From: Flavobacterium frigoritolerans
GTDB taxonomy: Bacteria; Bacteroidota; Bacteroidia; Flavobacteriales; Flavobacteriaceae
DNA length: 64,000 bases
Assembly: GCF_025847275.1 (NCBI RefSeq)
Contig: NZ_JAOZEV010000004.1
Coordinates: 186,001-250,000, forward strand
Direction: 5' to 3'
Both the position numbers and the translations under genes were made by a program. Shown piece by piece: positions 35,454-44,758 of this stretch. Each line of letters begins with the position of its first letter. Position 1 is the first letter of the stretch. The notes under the pieces were generated by a model. The model did no database searches, was not told where the DNA came from, and saw only the letters and a program-made list of their open reading frames with translations.

Positions 35454-35540
35454 AAAATTAGATTTTAGATTTTAGATTTTAGAAATTTTCTATAATCTAA
35501 TAATCATACGATCTAATTATCTAATTATCTAATTTTAAGA
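35454..35540. repeat. 8-base iterated inverted repeat between accB and accC
   Basis: The left part (about 35459-35483) is TTAGATTT repeated three times. The right part (about 35497-35535) repeats ATCTAATT-type words, also at 8-base period. The two halves are complementary, so the accB-accC message can fold a hairpin here. Its architecture matches the elements at 3257-3348 and 60522-60651, but the word is different. Confidence 0.7.
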
Positions 35541-35542
35541 AG

Positions 35543-36889
35543 ATGTTTAAAAAAATATTAATTGCGAATAGAGGAGAAATTGCACTTCGTGTAATTCGTA
35601 CATGTAAGGAAATGGGGATTAAGACTGTTGCAGTTTACTCAACAGCTGATGCTGAAAGCTTACATGTTAAATTTGCAGATGAAGCAGTTTGTATAGGTCC
35701 TCCTCCGAGTAACTTATCGTATTTGAAAATGTCAAATATTATTGCTGCTGCCGAAATTACAAATGCAGATGCAATACATCCGGGATACGGATTTCTTTCT
35801 GAGAATTCAAAGTTTTCTAAAATATGTCAGGAACACGGAATCAAATTTATTGGTGCTGCCCCTGAAATGATTGATAGAATGGGTGATAAAGCTTCTGCCA
35901 AAGCAACAATGAAAGAAGCAGGAGTTCCTTGTGTACCAGGTTCAGACGGATTATTAGAATCATTTGAACAAACACAAAAATTAGCCGAAGAATTCGGTTA
36001 CCCAGTAATGCTTAAAGCTACTGCTGGTGGTGGTGGAAAAGGAATGAGAGCTGTTTGGAAAGCTGAAGAGCTTCAAAAAGCTTGGGATAGTGCACGTCAG
36101 GAATCATTAGCTGCTTTTGGTAATGACGGAATGTATCTTGAAAAATTAATTGAAGAGCCTCGCCATATCGAAATTCAAATTGTAGGTGATTCTTACGGTA
36201 AAGCATGTCATCTTTCAGAAAGAGATTGTTCTGTGCAACGTCGTCATCAAAAATTAACTGAAGAAACTCCTTCGCCATTCATGACAGATGAATTGCGTGA
36301 AAAAATGGGTGAAGCTGCTGTAAAAGCTGCTGAATTTATTAAGTATGAGGGAGCAGGAACAGTAGAATTTTTGGTTGATAAACACAGAAACTTCTATTTC
36401 ATGGAAATGAATACGCGTATTCAGGTAGAGCACCCTATTACAGAACAAGTTATTGATTATGACTTGATTCGTGAACAAATTATGGTTGCAGCTGGAATTC
36501 CAATTTCTGGAAAAAATTATTTACCACAATTACATGCTATAGAATGTCGTATTAATGCTGAAGATCCATATAATGATTTTCGCCCTTCACCAGGAAAAAT
36601 TACTACGCTTCATATGCCAGGAGGTCACGGTGTACGTTTAGATACGCACGTGTATTCTGGTTATAGTATTCCGCCAAATTATGATTCAATGATTGCTAAA
36701 TTAATTACTACTGCACAATCTCGTGAAGAAGCAATTAGCAAGATGAGAAGAGCTTTGGATGAATTTGTAATCGAAGGAGTTAAAACAACAATTCCTTTTC
36801 ACAGACAATTAATGGATGATCCACGTTATATTGCAGGAGATTATACGACTGCTTTTATGGATACATTTAAAATGAAAGAACTGGAATAG
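35543..36889 (+). CDS. accC: Biotin carboxylase subunit of acetyl-CoA carboxylase
   Basis: The 448-residue ATP-grasp enzyme starts [21 protein letters not shown]. The glycine-rich loop is [12 protein letters not shown], followed by [25 protein letters not shown], and the metal-binding [16 protein letters not shown]. It carboxylates biotin on AccB using bicarbonate and ATP. The length is normal. A terminator lies 22 bases after the stop. Confidence 0.97.
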   Translation: MFKKILIANRGEIALRVIRTCKEMGIKTVAVYSTADAESLHVKFADEAVCIGPPPSNLSYLKMSNIIAAAEITNADAIHPGYGFLSENSKFSKICQEHGIKFIGAAPEMIDRMGDKASAKATMKEAGVPCVPGSDGLLESFEQTQKLAEEFGYPVMLKATAGGGGKGMRAVWKAEELQKAWDSARQESLAAFGNDGMYLEKLIEEPRHIEIQIVGDSYGKACHLSERDCSVQRRHQKLTEETPSPFMTDELREKMGEAAVKAAEFIKYEGAGTVEFLVDKHRNFYFMEMNTRIQVEHPITEQVIDYDLIREQIMVAAGIPISGKNYLPQLHAIECRINAEDPYNDFRPSPGKITTLHMPGGHGVRLDTHVYSGYSIPPNYDSMIAKLITTAQSREEAISKMRRALDEFVIEGVKTTIPFHRQLMDDPRYIAGDYTTAFMDTFKMKELE

Positions 36890-36910
36890 ATTATTACATA
36901 TCGTATTGAA

Positions 36911-36939
36911 AAGCCTCACAGTAATGTGAGGCTTTTTTT
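36911..36939 (+). terminator. Intrinsic terminator after accC
   Basis: AAGCCTCACA pairs with TGTGAGGCTT around GTAA, followed by T7. Confidence 0.9.
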
Positions 36940-36968
36940 GTTTATATAATTTTTTGAAATCAATTTAT

Positions 36969-36985
36969 GTGTATTTTTTATACAC
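36969..36985. promoter_or_regulatory. Palindrome upstream of the PepSY-like gene array
   Basis: GTGTAT and ATACAC flank a T5 centre, forming a 17-base dyad about 160 bases before the first PepSY-like gene. It is followed by the near-direct repeat ACCCATTTT / ACCCACTTT. It could be a binding site for a regulator such as the nearby response regulator. No proof is visible. Confidence 0.3.
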
Positions 36986-37143
36986 TTTTTACCCATTTTA
37001 CCCACTTTACAATTAGTAGTAGTTTTATGTTTTTTAATTTATTTTCTTGATAATCAGTACTTTGTGTTGTTTTTGGTTTTGCGGCATAATAATTTCTTTA
37101 TCTGAAGTGTAAAAACAATACAAATAATTTAAAATCTATTATT

Positions 37144-37440
37144 ATGAAAAAGTTAATCTTATCAGCCGCAATCGTATTAGGAAGTTTGTCTTCATTTGCA
37201 ACAGTTTTACCAACTTCAGTTATAGATGTTAAAACTACATCAGTTCAAGAAGAATATACTGAAATTAAAATCGAAGAATTACCAGCAGCAATTCCAGCAG
37301 CTTTGAAAAAAGCGTATCCAGATGCAGTACTTAATAAAGCATATGTGAATGCGAATAAAGAGTATAAGTTAGATGTAACTGTAGGAGATAAAGTAGGAAG
37401 TCTTTTTGCAGATGCAACAGGAAACTGGATTAAAAAATAA
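37144..37440 (+). CDS. Small secreted PepSY-like protein, copy 1
   Basis: The 98-residue protein has a signal peptide (MKKLILSAAIVLGSLSSFA) and a short PepSY-like domain (LPAAIPAALKKAYPDA... YKLDVTVGDKVGSLFADATGNWIKK). It is the first of four tandem paralogues and differs from copy 2 at only three residues. Such domains are found in periplasmic proteins of unknown mechanism, some linked to metals or protease inhibition. An NtrC-type regulator gene follows the array. Confidence 0.85.
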   Translation: MKKLILSAAIVLGSLSSFATVLPTSVIDVKTTSVQEEYTEIKIEELPAAIPAALKKAYPDAVLNKAYVNANKEYKLDVTVGDKVGSLFADATGNWIKK

Positions 37441-37491
37441 TTCCATTTAGAAAATCAAAAATAAATTAAAAACATATAAAAATATATCATT

Positions 37492-37788
37492 ATGAAAAAG
37501 TTAATCTTATCAGCAGCAATCGTATTAGGAAGTTTATCTTCATTCGCAACAACTTTACCAACTTCAGTTGTTGATGTTAAAACTACATCAGTTCAAGAAG
37601 AATACACTGAAATTAAAATTGAAGAATTACCAGCAGCTATTCCAGAAGCTTTGAAAAAAGCATATCCAGATGCTGTACTTAATAAAGCATACGTAAATGC
37701 TAACAAAGAGTATAAGTTAGATGTAACTGTAGGAGATAAAGTAGGAAGTCTTTTTGCAGATGCAACAGGAAACTGGATTAAAAAATAA
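37492..37788 (+). CDS. Small secreted PepSY-like protein, copy 2
   Basis: The 98-residue near-twin of copy 1 differs by Val to Thr and Ile to Val near the mature N-terminus and Ala to Glu in AIPEALKK. Many synonymous sites in the first two-thirds differ while the last roughly 90 bases are identical. That pattern suggests partial gene conversion after duplication. The 51-base spacer before it has no terminator. Confidence 0.85.
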   Translation: MKKLILSAAIVLGSLSSFATTLPTSVVDVKTTSVQEEYTEIKIEELPAAIPEALKKAYPDAVLNKAYVNANKEYKLDVTVGDKVGSLFADATGNWIKK

Positions 37789-37825
37789 TTCGATTTAGAA
37801 GTTTAAAAACATTAAATTTAGTATC

Positions 37826-38122
37826 ATGAAAAAGTTAATCTTATCCGCAGCAATTGTATTAGGAGGTTTTTCAGCTAATGCTACAACTGTAGCTATTGCA
37901 GAACAGACTGTCAAAGTAATTAGTATTCAGGATGAATACGTAGAGATTAGTGCAGATGCACTTCCTGCAGAAGTAAAAGCTACTCTTGATAAATCTTTTC
38001 CAGATTCGAAACTTGAAAAAGCTTATAAAAACGAAAAAAATGTATATAAATTAGAAATCGTTCATGGCGATAAAAAATATACTATTTTCTCTGACGCATT
38101 AGGAAATCTGATCAAAAAATAA
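37826..38122 (+). CDS. Small secreted PepSY-like protein, copy 3
   Basis: The 98-residue diverged paralogue has signal peptide MKKLILSAAIVLGGFSANA and the PepSY-like core LPAEVKATLDKSFPDSKLEKAYKNEKNVYKLEIVHGDKKYTIFSD in the same register as copies 1 and 2. The signal peptide is the best-conserved part, as expected for array members with diverging mature domains. It is 37 bases after copy 2 and 40 before copy 4. Confidence 0.82.
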   Translation: MKKLILSAAIVLGGFSANATTVAIAEQTVKVISIQDEYVEISADALPAEVKATLDKSFPDSKLEKAYKNEKNVYKLEIVHGDKKYTIFSDALGNLIKK

Positions 38123-38162
38123 TTGATCATAAACCAAACGAGTTAAATTTAAACATATCATT

Positions 38163-38459
38163 ATGAAAAAAGTAATCTTATCCGCAGCAATTGTTTTAGG
38201 GAGCTTGTCAATTTATGCAGCAACTCTAACAGTTACAGAGCCAGTAATTAAAGTTGCAATAGTGCAAGACGGCTACACTGAAATTAGTGGAGACACAGTG
38301 CCGGTGGCAGTAAAAACAGCTTTGCAGAAGGCTTATCCGGATGTGAAACTTGATAAGGCATATGTAAATGAAAAGAAAGAATACAAATTAGAAATCTCAG
38401 TTGGTGACCAAAAGGCTACTGTGTATTCAGATGTCAATGGCAATTGGATAAAAATATAA
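38163..38459 (+). CDS. Small secreted PepSY-like protein, copy 4
   Basis: The 98-residue paralogue has signal peptide MKKVILSAAIVLGSLSIYA and core VPVAVKTALQKAYPDVKLDKAYVNEKKEYKLEISVGDQ. All four copies have the same length and the C-terminal G-N-x-I-K-(K/I) ending. It closes the array, ahead of the terminator at 38491-38522. Confidence 0.82.
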   Translation: MKKVILSAAIVLGSLSIYAATLTVTEPVIKVAIVQDGYTEISGDTVPVAVKTALQKAYPDVKLDKAYVNEKKEYKLEISVGDQKATVYSDVNGNWIKI

Positions 38460-38490
38460 TTTAGGTAGATTAGTTTAGGTTTTTTTTTAA

Positions 38491-38522
38491 AAAGAGATTG
38501 CATTTGCAATCTCTTTTTTTTT
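38491..38522 (+). terminator. Intrinsic terminator after the PepSY-like array
   Basis: A perfect 12-base stem (AAAGAGATTGCA with its complement) and a two-base loop, followed by a long T run. The response regulator gene downstream therefore needs its own promoter. Confidence 0.88.
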
Positions 38523-38584
38523 GCAAAATTTTGTGAAAATACAATTAATTTAGTCTTATTTTAGCATGAAAAGTCCAAACACTA

Positions 38585-39916
38585 ATGCCAAAGATTTTAT
38601 TAATAGAAGATGATATTTCGTTTTGTAAATTATTAGATAAATTTCTAACAAAAAAAGCATACACAGTTGTGACTGCTTTTTCTGCAACCGAAGCTCGAAA
38701 TATAATTAAGGATGAATCTTTCGATCTTATTATTACAGACTTAAGACTTCCAGATTCAGATGGAATAGGGTTGATGACTGAATTTAAAAAAATATATCCT
38801 GAAATTCCAGTTATTTTAATGACAGGATATTCAGATGTAAATACTGCTGTGAAGGCTATAAAAAATGGTGCTGCAGATTATATTTCGAAACCATTTAATC
38901 CAGAAGAAGTTTTATTAGTAATTTCAAATGCTTTACAAAATTCAGTTATAGTTCCAGAAAAAGAACAGAAAGTAAAGTCTCAAAAAAAATCAAACGAATT
39001 TGAGTTTGTAAAAGGAATTTCTAAAGCTTCAAAGAAATTAGCTGAACATATTAAGCTTGTTAGTCCAACCAATATGTCAGTTTTAATAATTGGGGAAAGC
39101 GGTACAGGAAAAGAAATCATAGCCAAGAGCATTCATGAACAAAGCCCTAGAAAAGGAAATAATTTTATAGCTGTAGATTGTGGTGCTATACCCAAAGAAT
39201 TAGCAGCTAGTGAGTTCTTCGGGCATTTAAAAGGCTCTTTTACAGGAGCGATTACTGATAAAATAGGCTATTTTGAAGCTGCAAATGGAGGAACTGTATT
39301 TTTAGACGAGATAGGAAATCTTTCTTACGAAAATCAAATCCAACTGTTGAGAGCTTTGCAAGAACGAAAGATAAAACCTGTTGGGAGTAATAAAGAAATC
39401 GATGTTGATATTCGTATTGTAACAGCAACCAACGAAGATTTGAGAGAAGCAGTGCAAAAAGGAGATTTTAGGGAAGATCTATACCATCGAATAAATGAGT
39501 TTTCTATTCATTCGCCTTCATTGATTGAAAGGGAAGAAGATTTAATGATTTTTGCAGATTTCTTTCTTGAAAAAGCCAATGAGCAATTAAACAAAAATAT
39601 TATTGGTTTTTCGGATGAAGTAGTTGCAGTTTTTCAAAAATACAGATGGCCAGGAAATTTAAGAGAACTTCAAAATTGTGTCAAGAGAGCAACACTATTG
39701 TCACAAGGAGATTTTATAGAAACGAGTGTATTACCACTAGAATTCTTTCAGACCCAAAAGCAGGTTCCAAATGATTTTTCATTGTCTGAAAATGAAAAAG
39801 AAGCTATTATTCATGCTTTATCAAAGGCTAAAAACAACAAGTCTGAAGCTGCAAAAATGCTGAAGATCACTCGAAAAACTTTATATAATAAGTTAAAACA
39901 ATATAATATAGATTAA
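38585..39916 (+). CDS. Sigma-54-dependent NtrC-family response regulator
   Basis: The 443-residue protein has a receiver domain (about 3-115; phospho-acceptor Asp52 in IITDLRLPDSDG), an AAA+ domain (about 145-370; Walker A GESGTGKE, GSFTGA loop for sigma-54 contact, Walker B GGTVFLDEIG) and a Fis-type HTH at the C-terminus (NNKSEAAKMLKITRKTLYNKL). It activates sigma-54 promoters when phosphorylated. rpoN is present at 59051-60514. The gene is convergent with the hybrid histidine kinase, sharing a TTAA that holds both stops, so the two are a likely pair. The targets may include the PepSY-like array just upstream; no sigma-54 promoter was recognised there. Confidence 0.94.
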   Translation: MPKILLIEDDISFCKLLDKFLTKKAYTVVTAFSATEARNIIKDESFDLIITDLRLPDSDGIGLMTEFKKIYPEIPVILMTGYSDVNTAVKAIKNGAADYISKPFNPEEVLLVISNALQNSVIVPEKEQKVKSQKKSNEFEFVKGISKASKKLAEHIKLVSPTNMSVLIIGESGTGKEIIAKSIHEQSPRKGNNFIAVDCGAIPKELAASEFFGHLKGSFTGAITDKIGYFEAANGGTVFLDEIGNLSYENQIQLLRALQERKIKPVGSNKEIDVDIRIVTATNEDLREAVQKGDFREDLYHRINEFSIHSPSLIEREEDLMIFADFFLEKANEQLNKNIIGFSDEVVAVFQKYRWPGNLRELQNCVKRATLLSQGDFIETSVLPLEFFQTQKQVPNDFSLSENEKEAIIHALSKAKNNKSEAAKMLKITRKTLYNKLKQYNID

Positions 39917-42366
39917 GTTGTTTCTTTTTCGAGCGTCTGGAGTAGTGAATTGATTTTAGTTTTTAATTCATTAAAAATTGTCTCTAAATCAGTATCAGCA
40001 TATTTATTTTGTTCTAAATCACCTAGAATCTTACTGATTTCAGAAGCATTGATTTGCTTGAACATTGGAGAAATTCGGTGTGCAATAGCACTAATTTCGA
40101 TAGTATCTTTACTCTCAATACTCTTCTCTAAAACTACTAAGTTTTCTTTTGTTGTTGTTATAAATGTCTTAAGGACTTCTTGAAGAGCCTCTTTGTCATT
40201 AGTTAAAAATGATTTTAAAGAATCAAGAGAAAATCCTTTCTCTAAACTAGCGTTATTGATGTTGTTGTCTTCAGGCTCAATTTCATACGAACTATCAAAT
40301 AACGAAAGTATCGTTTTGAGTAAGGTTTTAGGTGAATAAGGTTTTTTTACAACAGTTGTAAAGCCAGCATCCATATAAACGTCCAAATCTAAATCATCTC
40401 TTCCTGTTAAGGCAATTATAGGTTGGTTATGATATTGAGAGTTAGTTGTTTCTTTTAATTTTTCTAAAAATTGAAATCCATCAATTTCCGGCATTTGAAT
40501 GTCGGTTATGATAAAGTCAAAAGGGGTGTTCTCTATAGTTTTTAAGGCGTCATTGGCATTATTAAAAGCCAAAACGGTGTAATTGTGCTGTCTTAAAACT
40601 TCAGAAGTTAAGCCCAGTAAATTAGTATCGTCATCTAGTACAATTGCAGTTTTAGATGAAACTAAAGGAGCGGTGTGATTTTCTCGGTTTGTTGTTTCTT
40701 CTAATTCAGATTTTGGATTGGTATCGAAAACTAACGGAAGTTGAATTTCAAAAGTACTACCTTTTCTAAAAACACTTTTTAGATGTAAATCTCCACCTAA
40801 AAGAGTCGCTATTTTTTTTGATATGGCAAGACCTAAACCAGTTCCTCCATATTTTTTTTCAATATTTTCATTAGCTTGAGCAAATTCTTCGAATATTAGG
40901 TTTTGATTTTTTTTCTCAATTCCAATACCAGAATCTTCTACTTTTATAAGAACAAAATCTCCATTATCATTAATTGTAGCATCGATTTTTATAAAACCTT
41001 TTTCGGTAAATTTATAAGCATTACCAATAATATTGCTCAAAATTTGTTTCAGTCGAAAAGAATCTCCAATTACTCTTTGGTTTAATTTTTCGTCAGCATG
41101 AATGATAAGTTCTATGTCTTTTTGATTGTAAACAGATTGAATACTTTTGGCAACCTCAGTTATGATTTCAGGAAGTAAGAAAGGTTTCTTTTCGATTGTA
41201 ATTTTTCCAGCTTCGATTTGAGAGAAATCAAGTAAATCCTGTACCAATTGTGATATGTATTCGGATGAATTTTTAATATTCTTGATAAAATACGATTGCT
41301 TTGTATTTATGTCAGAATTATCTAAGAGTTCTGTGTAGCCCACAATTGTGCTCAATGGAGTTTTTAGATCATGACTTACTGTAGAAATGAGCTGTTCACG
41401 GCTTTTTAAAAGATTTCTAGTCTTGAAATTAGCAATTTCTAATTGTTTCTTATAAAGTTGTGTCTTGGAAAAATCACTCGCAATAAGGATAGAAAAAAAG
41501 ATAGTAAGTAACAAGCCTACAATAGCTGCCCCAGTAACAATCTGATTAATTTTTTTTAATGATTTTTCTTTATCAGTATTGTATTTAATGGAGTTTATTA
41601 TAATTTCTCGCTCAATTATGCGTAATACTTTCCGAAGTTGTTCAGAAATTAAAATTTCATTTTTCAGTAATTTGTTCTCCTGATAATTGAGAGATTCCTT
41701 TTTCTTTTCTGTTTCTCTTTTTACAGAACTTAATAATTTTTTGGAAGTAGATAAGATAGAGTCAGATGCTTTTTTGCTTAAAGTATTTGTGCTATCATCT
41801 GGAATGTTTTGATTTAGATAATCAACATACTTTTGGAGAACATTACGCTGATAAGTTCCTAATTTATCAGGGTTTTTTGCAAAATCTTCAAGTTGCAATT
41901 TACGTAATGAAAATTCGAGTTTAGTTAATTCATCAATGGCATTATTTACTGTAACTTCATCATTAGCTTTACTTTTGATAGATTTTAATTGTCGAATGTT
42001 TTTAGTCTTTTCAGCCAATAAATAATTTACACTATCCAATAAAACAATTTGTGATTGGGTAGTAACTATTTTTTTTAAAGAATCAATTCGAATTCGTAAG
42101 GAATCAGATTCTTTGATGTAGTGTTCGAAATCGGTTTCAGAATTGGATTGAATTGTTTTTCGAGCCAGGCTTTCCGTTTTATATACATTTGAAAATAGCT
42201 GACTAACTTTTAATATTTTAGTTTTTTCAAAAGCGATTTTACTTTCTATATTAGAGTAAATAACGTTTTCCGAATATAAAACCCAACCCACACTAATTAC
42301 AAGCGAAGCTAATGCGATGTAACTTATAAAAACTTTAAGCGGAATGTAACTGTTTTTACTCTCCAT
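39913..42366 (-). CDS. Hybrid sensor histidine kinase with receiver and Hpt domains
   Basis: The 817-residue inner-membrane protein has a first TM helix (about 12-31), a long periplasmic helical sensor region rich in Ser/Lys/Glu, and a second TM helix (about 272-295). The HisKA box STVSHDLKTPLST, a GHKL ATPase domain (IIGNAYKFTEKG, VEDSGIGIEKKN, YGGTGLGLAISKK), a receiver (FIITDIQMPEIDG) and an Hpt domain near the C-terminus (IAHRISPMFKQ) follow. This is a full phosphorelay in one chain that could pass phosphate to the convergent NtrC-type regulator. The signal is unknown. Confidence 0.93.
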   Translation of the reverse strand: MESKNSYIPLKVFISYIALASLVISVGWVLYSENVIYSNIESKIAFEKTKILKVSQLFSNVYKTESLARKTIQSNSETDFEHYIKESDSLRIRIDSLKKIVTTQSQIVLLDSVNYLLAEKTKNIRQLKSIKSKANDEVTVNNAIDELTKLEFSLRKLQLEDFAKNPDKLGTYQRNVLQKYVDYLNQNIPDDSTNTLSKKASDSILSTSKKLLSSVKRETEKKKESLNYQENKLLKNEILISEQLRKVLRIIEREIIINSIKYNTDKEKSLKKINQIVTGAAIVGLLLTIFFSILIASDFSKTQLYKKQLEIANFKTRNLLKSREQLISTVSHDLKTPLSTIVGYTELLDNSDINTKQSYFIKNIKNSSEYISQLVQDLLDFSQIEAGKITIEKKPFLLPEIITEVAKSIQSVYNQKDIELIIHADEKLNQRVIGDSFRLKQILSNIIGNAYKFTEKGFIKIDATINDNGDFVLIKVEDSGIGIEKKNQNLIFEEFAQANENIEKKYGGTGLGLAISKKIATLLGGDLHLKSVFRKGSTFEIQLPLVFDTNPKSELEETTNRENHTAPLVSSKTAIVLDDDTNLLGLTSEVLRQHNYTVLAFNNANDALKTIENTPFDFIITDIQMPEIDGFQFLEKLKETTNSQYHNQPIIALTGRDDLDLDVYMDAGFTTVVKKPYSPKTLLKTILSLFDSSYEIEPEDNNINNASLEKGFSLDSLKSFLTNDKEALQEVLKTFITTTKENLVVLEKSIESKDTIEISAIAHRISPMFKQINASEISKILGDLEQNKYADTDLETIFNELKTKINSLLQTLEKETT

Positions 42367-42481
42367 AGATTGTAATTGTAGGGATTTTGTTTTTTATATT
42401 ATCGCAATTTATTTAAAATTTTCTGATTAAGACTTATAAATCACAATCAATATGTTATATGATTTTAATTATAAAACACAA

Positions 42482-42518
42482 AAAAGCCACAGGTACATAT
42501 TTAATGTCTGTGGCTTTT
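42482..42518 (-). terminator. Intrinsic terminator of the S9 peptidase gene
   Basis: AAAAGCCACAG pairs with CTGTGGCTTTT. On the minus strand the stem is followed by a T run. It lies 60 bases past the peptidase stop codon. Confidence 0.82.
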
Positions 42519-42577
42519 ATATAAAATTATTTTAAACTAATTTAATTGTTTTGGTCTCTTATTCAAGAGCAATTTGA

Positions 42578-44479
42578 TTAAAGAGTTTCTTCTAACCATT
42601 TAAAGAATTCACCTTGCCAAACTTGGGCATTCTGTGGTTTTAAAACCCAGTGATTTTCTTCAGGGAAATACAATAATCTACTTTTTATTCCGCGCAATTG
42701 AGCAGCTTGAAATGCTTCCTGAGATTGACCAATTGGTACACGGAAATCTTTTCCACCTTGAATAATCAAGATTGGTTTGTTCCATTTATCAACGTAGTTT
42801 ATTGGGTTAAATGTAGTATATGCTTTTTGAGCAATTGCATTATTTTTATCCCAGTAAGGACCACCAAAATCCCAGTTGTTAAAGAAAACTTCTTCAGTAG
42901 TTCCAAACATACTTTGTGTGTTGAAAACACCATCATGAGCAATAAAAGTTTTGAAACGGTTGTTGTGATTTCCTGCTAAAAAGAAAGCCGAATAACCGCC
43001 GTAGCTTGCACCTACACAACCTAAACGTGTTTTGTCAACATAGTTTTCTTTAGCAACATCGTCAATAGCTGATAAGTAATCATCCATAACCTGTCCGCCC
43101 CAATCTTTACTAATTTGTTCGTTCCATTTTACTCCATGACCAGGCATTCCGCGACGGTTAGGTGCTACAACTATATAGCCTTTAGCAGCCATTAATGAGA
43201 AATTCCAACGGTAAGAATAGGATTGTGTTAAAGCAGATTGTGGTCCACCTTGGCAATATAAAAGTGTTGGATATTTTTTTGAAGCATCAAAATTTGGAGG
43301 TAAGATTACCCAAACTAACATTTTTTTGCCATCGGTTGTAGTAACATAACGTCTTTCAGTTTTGCTTAAAGTAAGTTTTTCGTAGGTATCAGTATTAACA
43401 TCTGATAATTGCTTCCAAGTATTCTTTTTAAAGTTAAAAGAGAAAATTTCGTTAGCATGATTCATGTCTGATCTGGTAACAATGATGTTGTCATCTGCAA
43501 AACCAACTAAATCATTAACATCATAATTACCATTTGTAATTTGGCGAACATTTATAGCAATCTTAGTTAATCCAGGGAAGTTCACTTCAAAAAGTTGTTT
43601 TGTACCATCAATTGGCGCTACAAAAAATACTTTTTTACCATCTTTACTCCACATAAAACTATTTACGGTTCCATCCCAATTAGCAGTTAGATTCATCTTC
43701 ATGCCTTTAAAATCAACAACAATGTCGTTTTTATCAGCTTCATAGCCATCACGTTTCATTTGCAGCCAAGTTAAATTTCCTGCTGGTGAAAATTGTGGAG
43801 CCATATCATAACCTAAATTACCTTCGGTTCTATTTATTGTCTTACCAGTTTCAAGGTTGTATTCGTAAATATCAGTATTAGTAGAAATTGCATATTGTGT
43901 TCCAGCTTTTTTCTTGCTTACATACAAAATGCTTTTACTATCAGGTGACCAGATATAGTCTTCGTCTCCACCAAAAGGTTTTTGAGGACTGTTGAAATTT
44001 TCTCCTTTTAAAAGATCAATTCCAGTAGCACCATCTTTATTCTCTTTGTAAAAAACATGATTGAATTTACCTTCATTCCAAGTGTCCCAATGACGGTAAT
44101 CTAAACCATCGTAGATTTGAGCATCAGATTTATTCAGGTTAGGGTAAAAATCTTTTCCTAATACTTTGTCAATTTTTACTTCTTCATTGTACACTAAAAA
44201 TTTCCCGTCTGGAGAAATATTTTTATCAGTTAAAACTGTTTTTATATCTGAAACTTCAGTTGCTTTTCCACCATTTACAGCTAGTGTATAATATTTTGAT
44301 TGCGAATTGTTTTCGGCAATTGATGGTGTTGTAACCTTATAAACAACGTTTTTTCCATCTTTTGAAAGTCCAAGTGGAGTAACTCGTCCTAACTTCCATA
44401 ATAATTCGGGTGACATTACATTTTGTGCCATGGTGCTTAAACTCATCATTACTAAGGTTGTAAATAGTGCTTTTTTCAT
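42578..44479 (-). CDS. Prolyl-oligopeptidase-family (S9) serine peptidase, exported
   Basis: The 633-residue protein has a signal peptide (MKKALFTTLVMMSLSTMAQ), an N-terminal beta-propeller-like region with repeated 'SPDGKFL', 'SPDSKSIL' and 'FSPAGNL' blades, and a C-terminal alpha/beta-hydrolase domain. The nucleophile Ser is in GASYGGYSAF, the Asp in GGKDFRVP and the His in EENHWVL. It is a dipeptidyl or acylaminoacyl peptidase that trims peptides in the periplasm. It stands alone between the kinase and oxidoreductase genes. Confidence 0.93.
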   Translation of the reverse strand: MKKALFTTLVMMSLSTMAQNVMSPELLWKLGRVTPLGLSKDGKNVVYKVTTPSIAENNSQSKYYTLAVNGGKATEVSDIKTVLTDKNISPDGKFLVYNEEVKIDKVLGKDFYPNLNKSDAQIYDGLDYRHWDTWNEGKFNHVFYKENKDGATGIDLLKGENFNSPQKPFGGDEDYIWSPDSKSILYVSKKKAGTQYAISTNTDIYEYNLETGKTINRTEGNLGYDMAPQFSPAGNLTWLQMKRDGYEADKNDIVVDFKGMKMNLTANWDGTVNSFMWSKDGKKVFFVAPIDGTKQLFEVNFPGLTKIAINVRQITNGNYDVNDLVGFADDNIIVTRSDMNHANEIFSFNFKKNTWKQLSDVNTDTYEKLTLSKTERRYVTTTDGKKMLVWVILPPNFDASKKYPTLLYCQGGPQSALTQSYSYRWNFSLMAAKGYIVVAPNRRGMPGHGVKWNEQISKDWGGQVMDDYLSAIDDVAKENYVDKTRLGCVGASYGGYSAFFLAGNHNNRFKTFIAHDGVFNTQSMFGTTEEVFFNNWDFGGPYWDKNNAIAQKAYTTFNPINYVDKWNKPILIIQGGKDFRVPIGQSQEAFQAAQLRGIKSRLLYFPEENHWVLKPQNAQVWQGEFFKWLEETL

Positions 44480-44758
44480 AGATTTAAACTTAATTTTTAA
44501 GGTTCTAAAAGTACAAAAATTATTCTAGCAACCCGACGGTAATACAATAGGTATTCTCTTAAATAAAAGATAAAGGGCAATTGAAGATTTGAATAATTAG
44601 TTTAATCATATAAGTAATATGTGTTTGTTTTAAGTTTTATTTGAGCAATTTTGTTATATGAATTTGTGTTTTTTAAATGTTTGAATAAAAGGCTTAATCT
44701 GTAAAAGTCTTCTTATTGTAAATACTCAAAAAAACACTATTTTTATAAAAAATATCAA

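Noticed and set aside
36990..37143. Sigma-54 (-24/-12) promoter before the PepSY-like array
   Set aside because: I looked for GG and GC dinucleotides with the required spacing because an NtrC-type regulator gene is nearby. The closest candidate, around TTGGTTTTGCGGC, has the wrong spacing.
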